A stretch of DNA of 64,000 nt from positions 98,002,612-98,066,611 of the forward strand of contig CM043945.1 of the NCBI GenBank assembly GCA_014529385.2, read 5' to 3'. Both the position numbers and the translations under genes were made by a program. The notes under the pieces were generated by a model. It saw only the letters and a list, made by a program, of their open reading frames with translations. It was not told the origin of the DNA and ran no database searches. Within the stretch, counting starts at the first letter, position 1. The number at the start of each line of letters is the position of its first letter. Source of the stretch: Adiantum capillus-veneris. Taxonomy: Eukaryota; Streptophyta; Polypodiopsida; Polypodiales; Pteridaceae. Of this stretch, positions 46,587 to 59,067 are shown in pieces.

Positions 46587-48162
46587 AGTATCAATATGGA
46601 CAAATTCCTAGGCCACCCATAGGGCCTTGCTTTGTTTGTACCACTCCCTTATTTGGTCCACAATTTGGATATATCTCATCTAAAATGTAGGTTCTTAGTA
46701 GACCGTGTATAAAGCTTTGGATAGAACTTGGGGAGTTCATCCTCTTTCATTGGAAGTGCATACATGAGGATAGAGGAGTCTGGCACTCCTTCCATATAAT
46801 TAAGGACTATGTTGTTTTCTTGTTGCTTCATTATTTCTAAGAACTCTGACCAAATGGAACAAAATCTTTAGAGCTTGTTTTTTTTCTCTGATCGGAGCCC
46901 TCTGCTACTGGATGCCTTGTATTCTAAGATTGCAACTACTCCATGGTCTACGATTCTTTTGGCAATTTGTAGCTTTAGTAAGACCCCTTTGAATTCATTC
47001 CTCATGTATTTCATGCACCTATAAATTGGTCTATTGCCCAACAATACTTATATTTGATTTGTCTCATAGATTGAGTTCGCTCTCTCTCTCTCTCTCTCTC
47101 TATACACAAATATGGATTTAGTATCAATAGACTAGCCCCTTTTTAGTATTCCTTGGATGCACCATCCCTCACCCTTACAAATTCAGTGCTTAGCAGTATG
47201 TGTATACATGATCTCATTCAACTTGATACTTGGAGGACTTGGCGGTCTCCATCACTTGAGTTGGGGATGAAGATGGATTTTTATCAAGACCATCTTCTTT
47301 GTACCTTGATCATGGATTTATGTCACGCCCCAGGTATGTGGAAACCCACATATCTTATGGCATTACATGTGGTATTGGTCAGCTACACACATCATCTCAC
47401 TAGTTGGATATAGACATTGATCGATACAGAGGTATATTCTTAGAGGAGAGATTATGCCAAATTTACTAGAGATAGAGGAGCATTATATTTTCCAATGCAT
47501 AAATAACATGAGATCCATGGGTATTTTCATTGCTTAACCAGAGAGGGATTTTGCTCCTTTTCCCGCATCATGGACTAGTACGATCATAGGTGCCTAGGTC
47601 TCTTCATATTGGAGATCTATAGACTTAGAGAGACTACCCTTAGGAGAAGAGGACCTACACATAGAGGATCCATGTAGAGTTAGATCACTAATTTTTACAA
47701 TGGGACTACTTCGGATGGCCCAACATAGGTTACCCAATCACACCCTCATTGGGGTATTCTTCTTGATTGAGCCATCTAGCTTGGCCGCTCATGATGCTCA
47801 AAGATGTGAGGATCTTCACATTGTAGACAAGGTCTATGACACCTAAGGATGTAAGGATCTTCACATCGTAGACGAGGTCTACATCGGAGTCTACATAGCA
47901 TCATTGAGTGATGTCGAGCACGCCCCCCCCCCCCCCCCCAAGAACTGACCATGGAGGACATTAAGGCCATACTACAGAGATCCATGAGAGGGTTCAAGGG
48001 ATGATCACCATTGTATATTTTCTCCATTTGGCATCTCATTAGCCTACATATGGTTGTACCCCTCCCCATATTCTTTGAGTTGATGTATTATGTGATGAAG
48101 ATGTTGACAATGATGAGGATGTAGGTTAGACTTACATACGTACCCACTCTAGGTACCCTCAT
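46587..48162. other. No intact gene; broken coding-like fragment on the minus strand near 46620-46880
   Basis: The minus strand at 46620-46880 reads as coding-like pieces (YMEGVPDSSILMYALPMKED, ILDEIYPNCGPNKGVVQ) in two frames. I do not recognise the protein. The rest shows nothing clear apart from a short CT tract (about 47080-47101) and a C run (47923-47939). Confidence 0.35.
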
Positions 48163-48218
48163 TTGTTTTTATTTTTATGTTACCCAAAAATTGTACTAGA
48201 GTCACACATGGATGCAAC

Positions 48219-48456
<238 letters not shown>

Positions 48457-48485
48457 ACATATATATGTATATATGTATATATACA

Positions 48486-48494
48486 TGTGTGTGT

Positions 48495-48525
<31 letters not shown>

Positions 48526-48534
48526 GGGGGGGGG
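48486..48534. repeat. (TG)n followed by 26 G
   Basis: About 11 TG units are followed by G26 (48509-48534). This is the end of a compound tract CT-AT-TG-G. Confidence 0.93.
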
Positions 48535-48879
48535 AGGGGAAGGGAGAGGGAAGGGGAGCTTACCTTGTTTGTATGTGGGGATGTATGTCTAGTCACTCTC
48601 ACTCTCTCTTTGTCAAAGAAATCGTGGGAGAAGAATGGCTCCCCGTGACTTCTTTAAACTTAAAAAAAAATAATTATAGGGGTCTCTTCCATCGCATAAG
48701 CGATGCCAAGTAGTTTTGAAACATCTCTATGGATGTCTTACATGCATGTCGCTCAAGCAACATCTTGCAATGCACATAGCAACGGTTCTAAAGATGCACT
48801 TATTTAAAAGATGTTTGATTCATGGGTCACCACATGCATGGCGCACGACGACACCCGCTATTTTTATCAGAGTCTTAAC

Positions 48880-49860
48880 TACAAAAGGTCCCTTATAGTG
48901 CTGGAATTCTAGCTTATAATGCATCTCAAGAAGACCACTTACAACATATAAAGCAAGTTTTTGATCTTCTTAGACAGTACAAATTATATGCTAAATAATC
49001 CAAGTGTGACTTTTGAAGATTGAATTTCATTATTTGAAGCACGTAAGTTCTAAATTAAACCTTCATACGGAGCAACCCAAAGGTGGAAACCATCCCTAAG
49101 TGTTCACGCCTTAAAAATTTGGAAGGTCTCATAATTTTCTTGGGATTTGAAGGTTTTTCTCGTAGGTTCATAAAAAACTATGCACGAATTCATGTTTCTA
49201 TGACGGCTTTGCGTACCAAAGCTATCCGTTCAGTATGCAAGTTCTTGCTTAAGCTTTAGCAAAGGCATGCCAATGACATATTGGTGATTGGCCTAAAATC
49301 TTAAAATTTTCTTTGTGGGTTGATCGTATACTACAAACAGTTCTGCTACACGTTTCATGCCGTTTGAGTTGATGTACGGGCAAAAGTCCATTATGCCTAT
49401 AGAGGAGGCGGTTATATCTTAGACTGTAATGCCATGGGAAGAGGGTATGTCTACAAAAGGTTTGCTTGCTTTCTGCATTCACCAACTTGAGCGACATCAA
49501 GAAGATATAGAGCAGGCTAAAGTGAAGCTCAAGGAGGCAAGGTTGAAGAATAAAGTAGCATTTGATGGACAGCATAGACTACAACCTCATGCTATCAAAG
49601 ACGGTGACTAGGTACCTCTTGGGTACTTTTTTGTGACAGTAGCCTAGAGAACCAATATACTGCTATGCAAAAGATGGTTAAATGATGGCTTGAACCATAT
49701 GTGGTGCTTCATGCTTATGATAATGCTACATATAAGATATGTGAGCTTGATGGCACTATGATCAAGGTGCCTATTGTAGGAAAAAGGGTTAAGTTTTTCA
49801 AGAAGCAAGAAGGTGAGGTTGTTCTTGAAGATCTTAGTTCAAATCAACCTCAATAAGACA
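48880..49860 (+). pseudogene. Ty3/gypsy remnant: RT thumb joined to integrase C-terminus
   Basis: The left part reads as RT C-terminal sequence (VFDLLRQYKLYAK, SKCDF, LEGLIIFLGFEGFSRRFIKN, RIHVSMTAL, 48950-49215). It then jumps to the integrase C-terminal region (MPFELMYGQKS near 49355, IEEAV, QLERHQEDIEQAKVKLKEAR at 49480-49550, and a chromodomain-side tail). RNase H and the integrase core are deleted. There are many stops. This is a different family from D and E. Confidence 0.72.
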
Positions 49861-50617
49861 ATGATATATATGCATCGGACAATACTTCCATGATGAGAAA
49901 AATATCAGAAGGATGCACATTGTGCTTGATTAAATTCTACATGATTGTTGACCAGTGGTCAGGGCTTGATAACACGCTAATTTTATGCTAAATGTATACA
50001 AGATGCGGCTTTATAGGGCCAAAAGTTATCTCGAATAATGCAAAAAAGAGAGTATGCTTAACGTGTTCACAGATAGGAGTTTACAGACTAGAATTTTAGT
50101 ACTTGAGGTGCTCTGCATGCATGTCTTTACGGCTCGTCGATTGGAGCTACGGAGAGGAAGTTATGAAAATTTGAAGTTTGAGCAATTTGCAGATATGTAT
50201 CGGATTGGGCAGCTGTTGGCAGATGAAGGGTCAAGGGTGAAGTAAGTGCATGGACCTAAAGTGCTCATCTTATGGAGAGCGTCGGTCTTTTCAGATCGGC
50301 AATCAAAGTTTCGATTGTTGAGATATTGTCAGTTTAAGTTCCACTGAGGGCCAGTTCCGTACCACTTTGGTCGCCTCGGTCATTGTTCCATCTGGGGGAG
50401 TTTTGAGCTTCAACCAGGTTTTGGAATTCAGTATAATAAGTGCTCGATGAGAATCTTGTCCAAAATGTCATCACTTGCAGTGCATTGGTAGCTGGGTATG
50501 CTCGGTTGGCAATAGCTCGGCACTGGATTAGTCGACACAAATGCCACATAGGACAATGTCAGGTGAATTTTGGATGGCTTGGCACTAGGTCAGGACCTAA
50601 TACGGTGCCCCAACATT
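49861..50617. other. No gene recognised
   Basis: Short frames only (63 codons at 50054-50245, 71 on the minus strand at 50334-50549) with no recognisable motif. Confidence 0.45.
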
Positions 50618-50868
50618 AATTTGGTTGATATGTATGTCAAATGTGGTGCCCTTATGGAAGCAGATTAAGTTACTGACAGTTTGTTTTATTATTCAAAAAT
50701 TCATCACTGAGAGAGCATTGATTGAGGAGAATGTCCAACATGGCAGTGGGAAGTCGACTAAAATGATGTGGTTGGCGATGCTTTCGTTAGTGTGCATGCC
50801 AAATACCATACCGAGCAAAGCTTTGGTTGATATATATGCCAAATATGGTGTGCCCATAAGGGCTTGAG
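50618..50868 (+). pseudogene. PPR-like pseudogene fragment
   Basis: NLVDMYVKCGALMEAD (50618-50665) and SKALVDIYAKYGVPIRA (about 50815-50867) both resemble the LVDMYAKCG motif of plant PLS-class pentatricopeptide proteins. A third, weaker match (DAFVSVHAKYH) lies near 50778. The frames differ and stops occur, so this is a relic. Intact PPR proteins act in organelle RNA processing. Confidence 0.5.
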
Positions 50869-50989
50869 CACTAATCAAAGGCCGTTTGACATTCTAGCCG
50901 CCCAAGGGAAAAGGGGTTCACACTTCACCACCACATTGGCTTTAAGATCTCATTGGCTTCTATGAAGACTGTACTTCAACCCTAGTGAA

Positions 50990-51330
50990 ACTCAACCAAG
51001 CCATCCACCCAACCAAGTTTGACCCCAACACAATTGAGAAGGTTCACCCGTGACAACCGCACCAACCAAGGCATCTTGGTCTTCAAGACTAAAGAGGCAT
51101 GCATAACACTTCTACAACAAGCACGACTCCTCAAGGGCACCATAGTATGGATAAGCGAGGCCTTGACACCTGCCCAACGTAAAGTCAAGAAACAAGAACT
51201 CCAAAAGGTTCGAGAGGCACAAGCAGCCGGCAAATGGGCCGTCTACTGAGGCGGCAAAGCCATCATCAAAGAATTTCGGGCTCCAAAAACCCCCAAGCCA
51301 TCTTCCCCTTCTCCCTCCCCTAAGTGACAT
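50990..51330 (+). pseudogene. Possible LINE ORF1-like fragment
   Basis: The frame reads RRFTRDNRTNQGILVFKTKE, LLKGTIVWISEALTPAQRK, VREAQAAGKWAVY, one stop, then GGKAIIKEF. The order (kinase-like KT motif absent; a GT.VW.S..LTP...K turn; a basic helix; GK.A.Y.GGKAI) resembles the C-terminal part of non-LTR retrotransposon ORF1 proteins. This comes from recollection and needs a search. No RT is nearby. Confidence 0.4.
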
Positions 51331-51409
51331 ATGTCACAAATTTTGTTGTATCCACCTTAGCCATGATTCTCCATGTACTCCTCTAGTAAGAGGTCCAACC
51401 ATGTATGTT

Positions 51410-51454
51410 TTCTTGGTCCCATAGGTCATATCTGACCTCCAAGGATGATAACGA

Positions 51455-51513
<59 letters not shown>
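51410..51513 (+). repeat. Repeat R2, copy 2, joined to (CT)n
   Basis: TCTTGGTCCCATAGGTCATA is followed by a CT tract of about 55 bp (51459-51513). It matches copy 1 in the leading word and in its position next to the CT tract. It follows the LINE-like fragment and may be part of its 3' end. Confidence 0.6.
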
Positions 51514-51519
<6 letters not shown>

Positions 51520-52008
51520 TCGAATTTTCAGATCTTGAAGCCAACGTGGTGGTGAAGTGTGAGAGAAACTTTGTCACCATCTTTAACACCATCAAGGGGA
51601 AGGACAAGACTAAGAGAAGAGCTTAGAAAGTTCTTGATAGCAAAGAACACAAGAGATTTGGAAAGCTTAAGGACAATTGAAGCGAGAAAGGAAGCAAGCA
51701 AGGAGGAACTTTTGTAGACAAAGGAAGCTTAGGTGAAGCTTTGCCGTTGTTTTCATCTTCAAAATCATTTGAATCATTTCAATTATCAATACTGAGTATC
51801 GACGAACACTTGAACTAAGGGCATACTAAATTAATTTGACCTAGCTTTTGTAAAGGGAGCTTAAACTCCTTAACCTCAATTATTTGAGTTTACGGTGCTA
51901 TTAACAACACAAACATGCATCGGTTCTTGATAGTATTAGTAAAATCAATTGGTTTTGTGTTCCGTTTGTATTTCCAATCAAAAGTTACTCTATTGTGCAG
52001 TGTGGCAC

Positions 52009-52011
<3 letters not shown>

Positions 52012-52094
<83 letters not shown>
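52012..52094 (+). repeat. (CT)n microsatellite, about 83 bp
   Basis: Pure CT repeat. Frames across it encode Ser-Leu repeats and are artefacts. Confidence 0.96.
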
Positions 52095-52098
<4 letters not shown>

Positions 52099-52569
52099 CC
52101 CACAGCTAGCAGCCAACCGGCTCGGCTTTCGAACCCAATTATCCCCGACACTAGGGAATCAAATTCACTCAGCTTTAATACGTTGACATGTCAAGCATCT
52201 TGCAACATAGCTTAACACATCGGGCTTTAATTCTAGCCAAAAGAAACTTTTTCTTATAGTAGCATAAGTTTTAATGTAACATGGATGTCCTGCAATAGTA
52301 TATCGTAAGCTTCCTAGAATATTTAAAGTTTGATCCCATCATCAATTAAAGCAAAAACCTCACACAACAAGAGTCTATAGAATCACATCCTGCACTTGAA
52401 CATTTCAAAGCTTAAACCATAGGAGAGTAAAAAATTGTGTACACCAAACCCCAAAGAAGGCCTACCATTGGTTGCGTGTTGTTCTCTGTGGTCTAAAATT
52501 GAGAGAAGCTTAAGAGGTGTACAACTCGATTAGATGCAAACTAAAACTGATTTTATTAATAGAATTTAG

Positions 52570-53560
52570 AGTATTTACATTTTTTTGTTCATGCCTTTTG
52601 CTTGACAAACGTTCCTACTACCTTCCAATGATTAATAAACACTATTTCAAGGATTATTTAAGGGAATTTTGTGAAGCTTTCTTAGATGAAGTTTGTGATT
52701 ATTCCTCTTGGAAAGAGCATTGATCATGTTTACAAAAGGTGTTTGAAAGGTGCAGATTATATTGCTTCTCATTGAATTCTTTCAAATGCCAATTTTGGGT
52801 TAAACATGGAGTCATTTTAGGGCATATAGTGTGCAAAAATGGGATTTATATAGATGAGGGCAAATTAAATCCATTCTAGAGCTGCCACCACCTACAAATT
52901 ATAAAGGGGTTCAGAGATTCATGGGCCACATTAGTTATGATTGGTGGTTTATTTTACACTTCACTTAGATAGCTCGTCTATCGTACAATTTTCTCATTGA
53001 ATTTAATTAGACCAAGGAATGTGACTGTGCTTATGAGTTATTAAAGAAGGCTATAGCAAGTGCCTCAATTTTATGAGTGCTCGATTGGAATGTGATTTTC
53101 CATGTGTATATTGATACATCAAATTTTGCTATTTGTTGTGTTTTAACTCAATCAAGAGAACATAAATTGGACTACCCCATTAACTTTGCTATTTGCCAAT
53201 TAAATGATGTCGAAATGAAATACACTGAGCAAGAAGGTTTAGCTATAATTTTTGCAGTAAAGATATTTTGATATTATCTTCTTGCCACTAAATTTGTGTT
53301 TTATGTTAATCATGAAGCATTATTATATCTAGATGCTCCATGGAAAGAATTACGACATGATTACTCATTCTCCTTTAATTTGATTTTACAGTGGCTATGC
53401 GGCTCGATAAAAAAACATGTCATGGATGATCATTTATCTTGTATACCCAATGGACAAGCCCCCACTAGAGTCGATGATGAGTTGCTCGATACTTTCCTCT
53501 TTATGGTTGAGATCATGCTCAAATGGATTCTTGAGGTATTTTGCTTAGTCGTAAAAGCTT
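52570..53560 (+). pseudogene. Ty3/gypsy RT-RNase H remnant
   Basis: Pieces in order: YFKDYLREFCEAFLDEVCDYSS (around the former catalytic FVDDF site, now lacking the DD pair), KVFERCRLY, GHIVCKNGI, then RNase H pieces (VIFHVYIDTSNFAICCVLTQ, YTEQEGLAIIFAVKIF, FYVNHEALLYL) and DHLSCIPNGQAPTRVDDEL. Stops and frameshifts are dense. It is related to D and E only at family level. Confidence 0.75.
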
Positions 53561-53699
53561 GATTGTGGTTCTCCCACTTAGGTAAATCATTGAATTTTAT
53601 GTAAGATATTGAACCCTCAGAGGTCAATCCCAAAAATTCTGAAGAGAAGGTTTCTCTTTGCGTGAACTTCTGCTCACTTATACCACCATAGTCCCACTT

Positions 53700-56200
53700 T
53701 ATAGTGGCACCCTGAGAAAATCCTCTACAAACCTATGTTCTTTGAACTCTTTGTGTATCTTTGGCATTGGACAATCACGTAAATTGTCCTTGTTCCTAGC
53801 ATGGTTAACACATACTCTCAAGAATTGAACCGCTCTCTTACCATCTCGGCTCCAAACCTTGGCATAAGCCGCGCCATCATCTAACACCTTGGTTTCCATT
53901 CCCAAAATCAGTGGGTAGGAGGCCCAGGACGGTCACTTTTTAGAATGTGTTTGATATCACGTGAGTTAACCGGAGAGGATTATTAAAAGACCAAAATGTA
54001 TAAAAATGTATACATACAAAGGGGGGTGGGGGTTTTTAAATAGGCTCATAGTGTAAGTATAGTATGTATATTGGGGTATTATTAATTACCTCTTGAACAC
54101 ACGTGATATAGGGTCTTTTGATAAGTGACTGCCCCGGGGTAGGAGGAATGCTCCTGTATAAAGAAGTTTTGCTCATCACCAACATCCCCAATTGTTACCT
54201 TGACCTTTTCTCATGCACCATAAAAATTGCATAGAAGCATGTTGGTAGCTCGTATCCGTCAACCGTGGTCCACAATCAATAGGCCACTTCCCCTTCTGGT
54301 GCAATCTTTTTGCCACAATATTGATATTTGAACCATGGTCTATAAGTGCTAAGACCGGTTCTTCAACGTCGCCAAGCTTTACACATTTTCAATCGTCGCT
54401 CTTGCCCAATGAGTCCATGAAAAATGACTCCTGGGTATAATTTCACTAGCTCCCTCATCATTGAAATGCATTTCTTACCTCGAGTATAATTGGGTTTGAA
54501 ACCACCACAGACCTCGACTCTTCATCTTCAAGCTTTTTAAATTATTCTTCACAATCATCCAGAATTGTTTCAATGTGTCGAAACAGCTGGCTCTTGCTCA
54601 TTTTGGTATCTACGGCTTCCTCTTGATAATATTGATAATCTCCTCATGTAACTTGCGCTTGGCAATTCCCATGATATCACCCAATGTAAGCTCCACTTTA
54701 CTATTCAGGATGCGCTCTTCAAAACTTTTTTTAGATGTGTAGCCAATTCAATATCAAATTTAAGCTTATACAAAGGTCCCCTGGGTTTACCTTGCTTTTT
54801 GTCCTTTGGTGCCTCCTCCATAACCACCTCAGAAGTGGGCTTAGGAGGAGGCCTTTCCTCTTTCTTACTACTGGATCTCATTGCTCTTTTTGATGTCCCT
54901 GCAACTTCTTTGTCCCTTTTTTGCTTTTCTTCCACCATAGCCTTTTTAGCTTGAGACTTAGCACTAAATGCATATACTGAGAGGGAATCCACTAGACCAG
55001 TCCACCTTGTGGTTTCTCGTATAGAATTCTCTACTTTTCGTAGTTTCCCATAAGTTACCTTACCTGATTTTGTTGTCTTCAAAGCATAAGGCCACAGTTG
55101 GCACCATCAACATCTCCCTTTCCGGCGTAAACCTGCAACCCATATGTAGTTGCTTCCACAAGAGCAACAATATGTTGTATTTCTTCTACTAGCTTGATCA
55201 AACTCATTACACTCCTTAACATATCTATGGTCTTCACTATCACACCACATTGATCCCAACCTTTACGTGGAGGTTGCTACTTAGGCTCAGAAGTAGACCC
55301 CTTTGCAGCAACTAACCCTTCAAATTTTATAGTTTTGAAATTCAAATTTAACTGTTGAGTACCTTTCACCAGTTCATCGAGAAATGGCTCCTCCACTTTG
55401 GGTATTGTTGAAGATGATTTCTCCTTAGTTTCCTCTTCCACAACATATTGTTGAGGATGATCGGCCATAATCAGCTTGTCAACCCTCATCTACCGTTTCA
55501 CGATCATATTCATCGCTTTAGTGACTATCTTCCAATCGAACGTTAAGCCCAATTCACATGTTGAATCTTCCAACAATTGTACCAAACTCTTCTGAATCAG
55601 CATATTAGCAGCCTGAATAAACAATTCAACCTTCTGATCCTCTATCGACGAACGCTGTTTTGTCGAGGATAACTGGTCAAATTTCTTCTCAAATTCTCAT
55701 AACAATTGTCGTACACACAAGCTTTGTTCTTCTTCTGCATCCACTTCATGAAGATTTGCCCGGTTACCCTCTGAGAATCTTTGAGAAAATATTCCTCGTG
55801 CAGTGCCTCCTTGAACTCTTGCCAATCCCGTACATGAGCCGCTTGAATGTCTTTAATTTGAGCCCTAAGTTCAAGCACTGCAATTATGTGAAACCCTTCA
55901 ATTGCATTTCGATCATCAATCCCATTATCTTCCGTAGCCTGCTCATTGATATTGAAAAATTTGCTAATATCCCGGTCTTCAAGCCATTGTATTTTATCTG
56001 TAACTGTCTACCAAGCTCTGTGAATCCGCTCTTAAAAATTATGTTGTTGTTGGGTAGCTTGTTGTTGTTGCATATAAGCCGCAAACTACATCATCTGTTG
56101 CATGGCTGCCCACCCACATTTGTACTCTATTAATTTTCCAAGCTAGTGTAGTGATACTCTGTGTAAATCCTGATTCCATAGTAGCAGTTCATTCCCTGAG
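53700..56200 (-). pseudogene. Ty3/gypsy element H, gag-protease remnant
   Basis: On the minus strand gag starts near 56190 (MESGFTQSITTLAWK). It continues with WQEFKEALHEEYFLKDS (55800), a Lys/Glu-rich linker, and GKPRGPLYKLKFDIE (54760). The protease segment near 54280-54400 reads LGDVEEPVLALIDHGSNINI, with His replacing the usual Ser/Thr of the DTG triad. More linker follows (53905-53700). Several stops and frameshifts break the frame. The 5' side is cut at 56202 by the start of another LTR. Confidence 0.75.
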
Positions 56201-56201
56201 T

Positions 56202-56494
56202 TGTAATGATGTCATGATAATTGTAAAGGTCAGTGTGACCTGACCCTTGGCCAATTAGAAAGCCCTAGGTATAAAGGTCAATAAATTTAATGTGAAAAGA
56301 GACTTATCTTTAGAGGAAGAAAGGAGCTCTAAAAATGTACGCTCAAGCTACAAAGCTGCTCTAACTTGTAATCAACTTTTCTAATGATTGGGTAATCTGT
56401 TTTTAGTTTTTAAACTTGCATTGTGTTCCTCTTTTCATGCTCTTTTATTCAAGTGTAAGCATTGTCAGCTTTGTTCTAGTTCGCGACTATGCGT
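56202..56494 (+). repeat. Left part of the probable 5' LTR of element G
   Basis: TGTAATGATGTCATG begins directly after H gag. A TATA box (AGGTATAAAGG, 56267-56277) points to +. It stops at the insertion site of the gag-only element. Continuity with 59946-60934 is inferred from position and from the insertion's target duplication. Confidence 0.5.
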
Positions 56495-57350
56495 TGTTGG
56501 GAAACAAGCAAACTGAAACACCTCTATAGTGATGTCACCCAAGAGCGTTGAAAGAGAACTACAAGACACCAAAACTTTGCAAAATCCTTTTGAAACACCA
56601 CAAGTCCAATAGGAGTAGTCCCCTTGGGAATTTACTAGCCGTCGCCCACCCAAGAGACTATGTCACATAGGAGCAAAACCCTGTCAAAACATGGATTTAC
56701 AACACACGCCGACCAATGCATATGAAGACAAGGCCCTCCCCTTTCATATTGAACATCACAAACCCACAACTTCAACATCAATTCCACAATTCATACATAA
56801 CCTCCCAATCTGCCTATACACAATTTGCCACTAGGCTGCCATAGCCATAACCCTACAGAGAACTAGTCGTAACCTGAAGAGCACAACTCCAATTGGGGCA
56901 CTTTAAAGCTTGAAAAATGAATGGCAAGAAAGTTGAAGATGACCAAAATTGATTCCATACGCCGCCATGAGAAAAATTGACGTGAACAGAAAGCTGTCCC
57001 AGCACGACTACACGTAGAGAAGGCTAGTCGGGGCAAAAAACTGCATCCAAAAGCACCAAGGAGACACAACGAGCTAAAACCTGCAATTTTCTGATGTTTG
57101 GCTGAAATTTTTTAAGTTTGTACATGAGTTTAAGTTATATACAAGGCTCACTTCAAAAAACTCACTCACGGGCACTTACAGTAGCCCGACAGCTGTCACT
57201 AGACTAGCGACTTGCAGTGCATGTACATGTGCTTGCTAAAGCAAGCTAAAAACCCCACAAAAAAAAGCCCACACACCCTTTTGACATCATGCGTCATGTC
57301 CGTCTATACAAATTTACCAAAAAAATGGGGTGTCAGAAATACGCCCAACA
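56495..57350 (-). repeat. 3' LTR of the gag-only element
   Basis: 856 bp. It differs from the 5' LTR by few substitutions and small indels, including a 12-bp AGAGAAAGCTTG duplication present only in the other copy. A purine-rich CTGGGGGGTTGG stretch on the minus strand lies just upstream as a candidate polypurine tract. Confidence 0.92.
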
Positions 57351-59022
57351 TAGTTTGCCAACCCCCCAGTCTACTAGAGCATTCATGCTCAGCAGTAGCA
57401 TAAGCATATTGTCCACCCGGATCAAAGGGCCATACAACATAAGCAAAAATTGCATGAAGAAACACCAACCATATCAATTGCGTCACTCCCAATATCAAAG
57501 CATAAACCATATGTAGAATCCAAATCTTGTTTAGGCATAAAGTACTCTCAACCAATACAATAGAGAAACACCCTTTCATCATTATAGCATGCAAGGAATC
57601 CTTTAACATCTCATCCAAAAAGTCTTCAACTTTTATCTCAGCCATTTTTATATCCTCATGCATATCCATTTCATTCTCCCCACTCTTCATTAAGCCTCTA
57701 TCCAATTCAACCATATCATGCTTGATAGGTAAGCCATCTTCCATATATGCCTTAGGCTCCTTAACAAGAGGATCAAACAAGGTAGCATCAACCATATTCA
57801 CACGAGGCATAACAAGAGAGCCTCCATAATTTTCCATATCTTCTAAAACCTCAATATTCTCTTCATCAATTAAGACAGGATCATCCACACCATCATGCAC
57901 GCCATGAAGCTTCTCATTGATAGGGTCCTCATCAACAACACAAGTAGTATACTTAGTTGTTGCATCACCCTTTTGCATACAATCACCCAAAGCAGATAAT
58001 CAAGAGCCCTCATCATACACATCACCCTCTTTGTCATTTTTATCTTCCTTGACCTCCATCCTGTGATCCTTAACTACCTCATCTACAAGAGAAGAACTCA
58101 CAGCAATAACATTCGTACCAGAAGCATACTCATCCTCATTGTAACCTATATGAGAAGCATTAGCCATGTGACTTGGACATTCAAAATGATCATCTCCTTG
58201 CATTTGAGACTCTTTCATGACCATGGTAGCCTTCTTGTCTACATCCACCTTACTAGCATTATCATCTTTAACATGAAGGTTCACATCAAAGTGCTTAAAC
58301 AACAAAGATGGCATACATTGAGCATTCTTCTTGATCTGATTGTGTATATGACATTCTTCTTTCACATGCTCAAGAGAATGAGAAACATGGAAGTCTTCAT
58401 TGCATATGTTGTCCATATTTGTGTCTAAAACGTAAGATACATTTGGCTTCACATCTTCTTGCAATCCAAGCTACTTCACTCTCTCTAGCTTCCATTCCTT
58501 ATGCTTTGCAACCTTTACTGCATCATCAAATGTAAGTGGCCTTTTAAGCTCAACCTTTAACTTCAAATCAGCTCTCAAACTTTGCATAAACATACACTTT
58601 TTAAGCATAAGAGGAGGAGCATCACTTCCCAAAGAAACACACCATCTTCTCCACAAAGCATTGAACTCCTTGACAAAGGCATCTACACTTTGACCATCAC
58701 ATTGTACAAGTCCTTCAATGGAGTGCCATACATCCGTTGGGTCCTCTACCTTCTTGAACTTCTCAAGAAAAGCCTTCTTTAATGCATCATAAGTCATCAC
58801 CAATGGAGGTTGAGATGATTTCCACCAAGACTCATACTCATCATACCATATCCTTGCATCTTCTTTCAAGCAAAAGAACAAAATCTTGAGCATAATCATT
58901 GGATCTTCCTTATTTGCCATCAAACAAGAAAACTCCATCTTTTCAATGAATGCATCAGCATCCTCACCTACATGACCATAGAACCTTGGAAACTCTGTCA
59001 CCATAGCCATCAAAGCTGTCAA
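57351..59022 (-). pseudogene. Gag protein of the gag-only element, with two in-frame stops
   Basis: A single minus-strand frame runs from 59022 towards 57304. The first 183 codons are a retrotransposon gag domain (EFPRFYGHVGEDADAFIEKM, CLKEDARIWYDEYESWWKSS, GQSVDAFVKEFNALWRRWC). A TAG at 58471-58473 and a TGA at 58000-58002 interrupt it. Between and after the stops lies an acidic, Met/Asp/Glu-rich stretch without known domain that reads into the 3' LTR. Because the frame is otherwise open, the stops look recent or are read through. Confidence 0.85.
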
Positions 59023-59044
59023 TTGAAGGTCACTTGAAGAAGAT

Positions 59045-59061
59045 CCTCAGTGGGGGCACCA
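59045..59061 (-). promoter_or_regulatory. Primer binding site of the gag-only element
   Basis: Minus strand TGGTGCCCCCACTGAGG starts 6 bases inside the 5' LTR end. It has the TGG start expected for pairing with a tRNA 3' CCA. I did not assign the tRNA. Confidence 0.75.
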
Positions 59062-59067
59062 AAACAC

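Noticed and set aside
51949-52215. Frames across the CT tract
   Set aside because: Low-complexity Ser-Leu repeats; open in all three phases because the repeat lacks stop codons.
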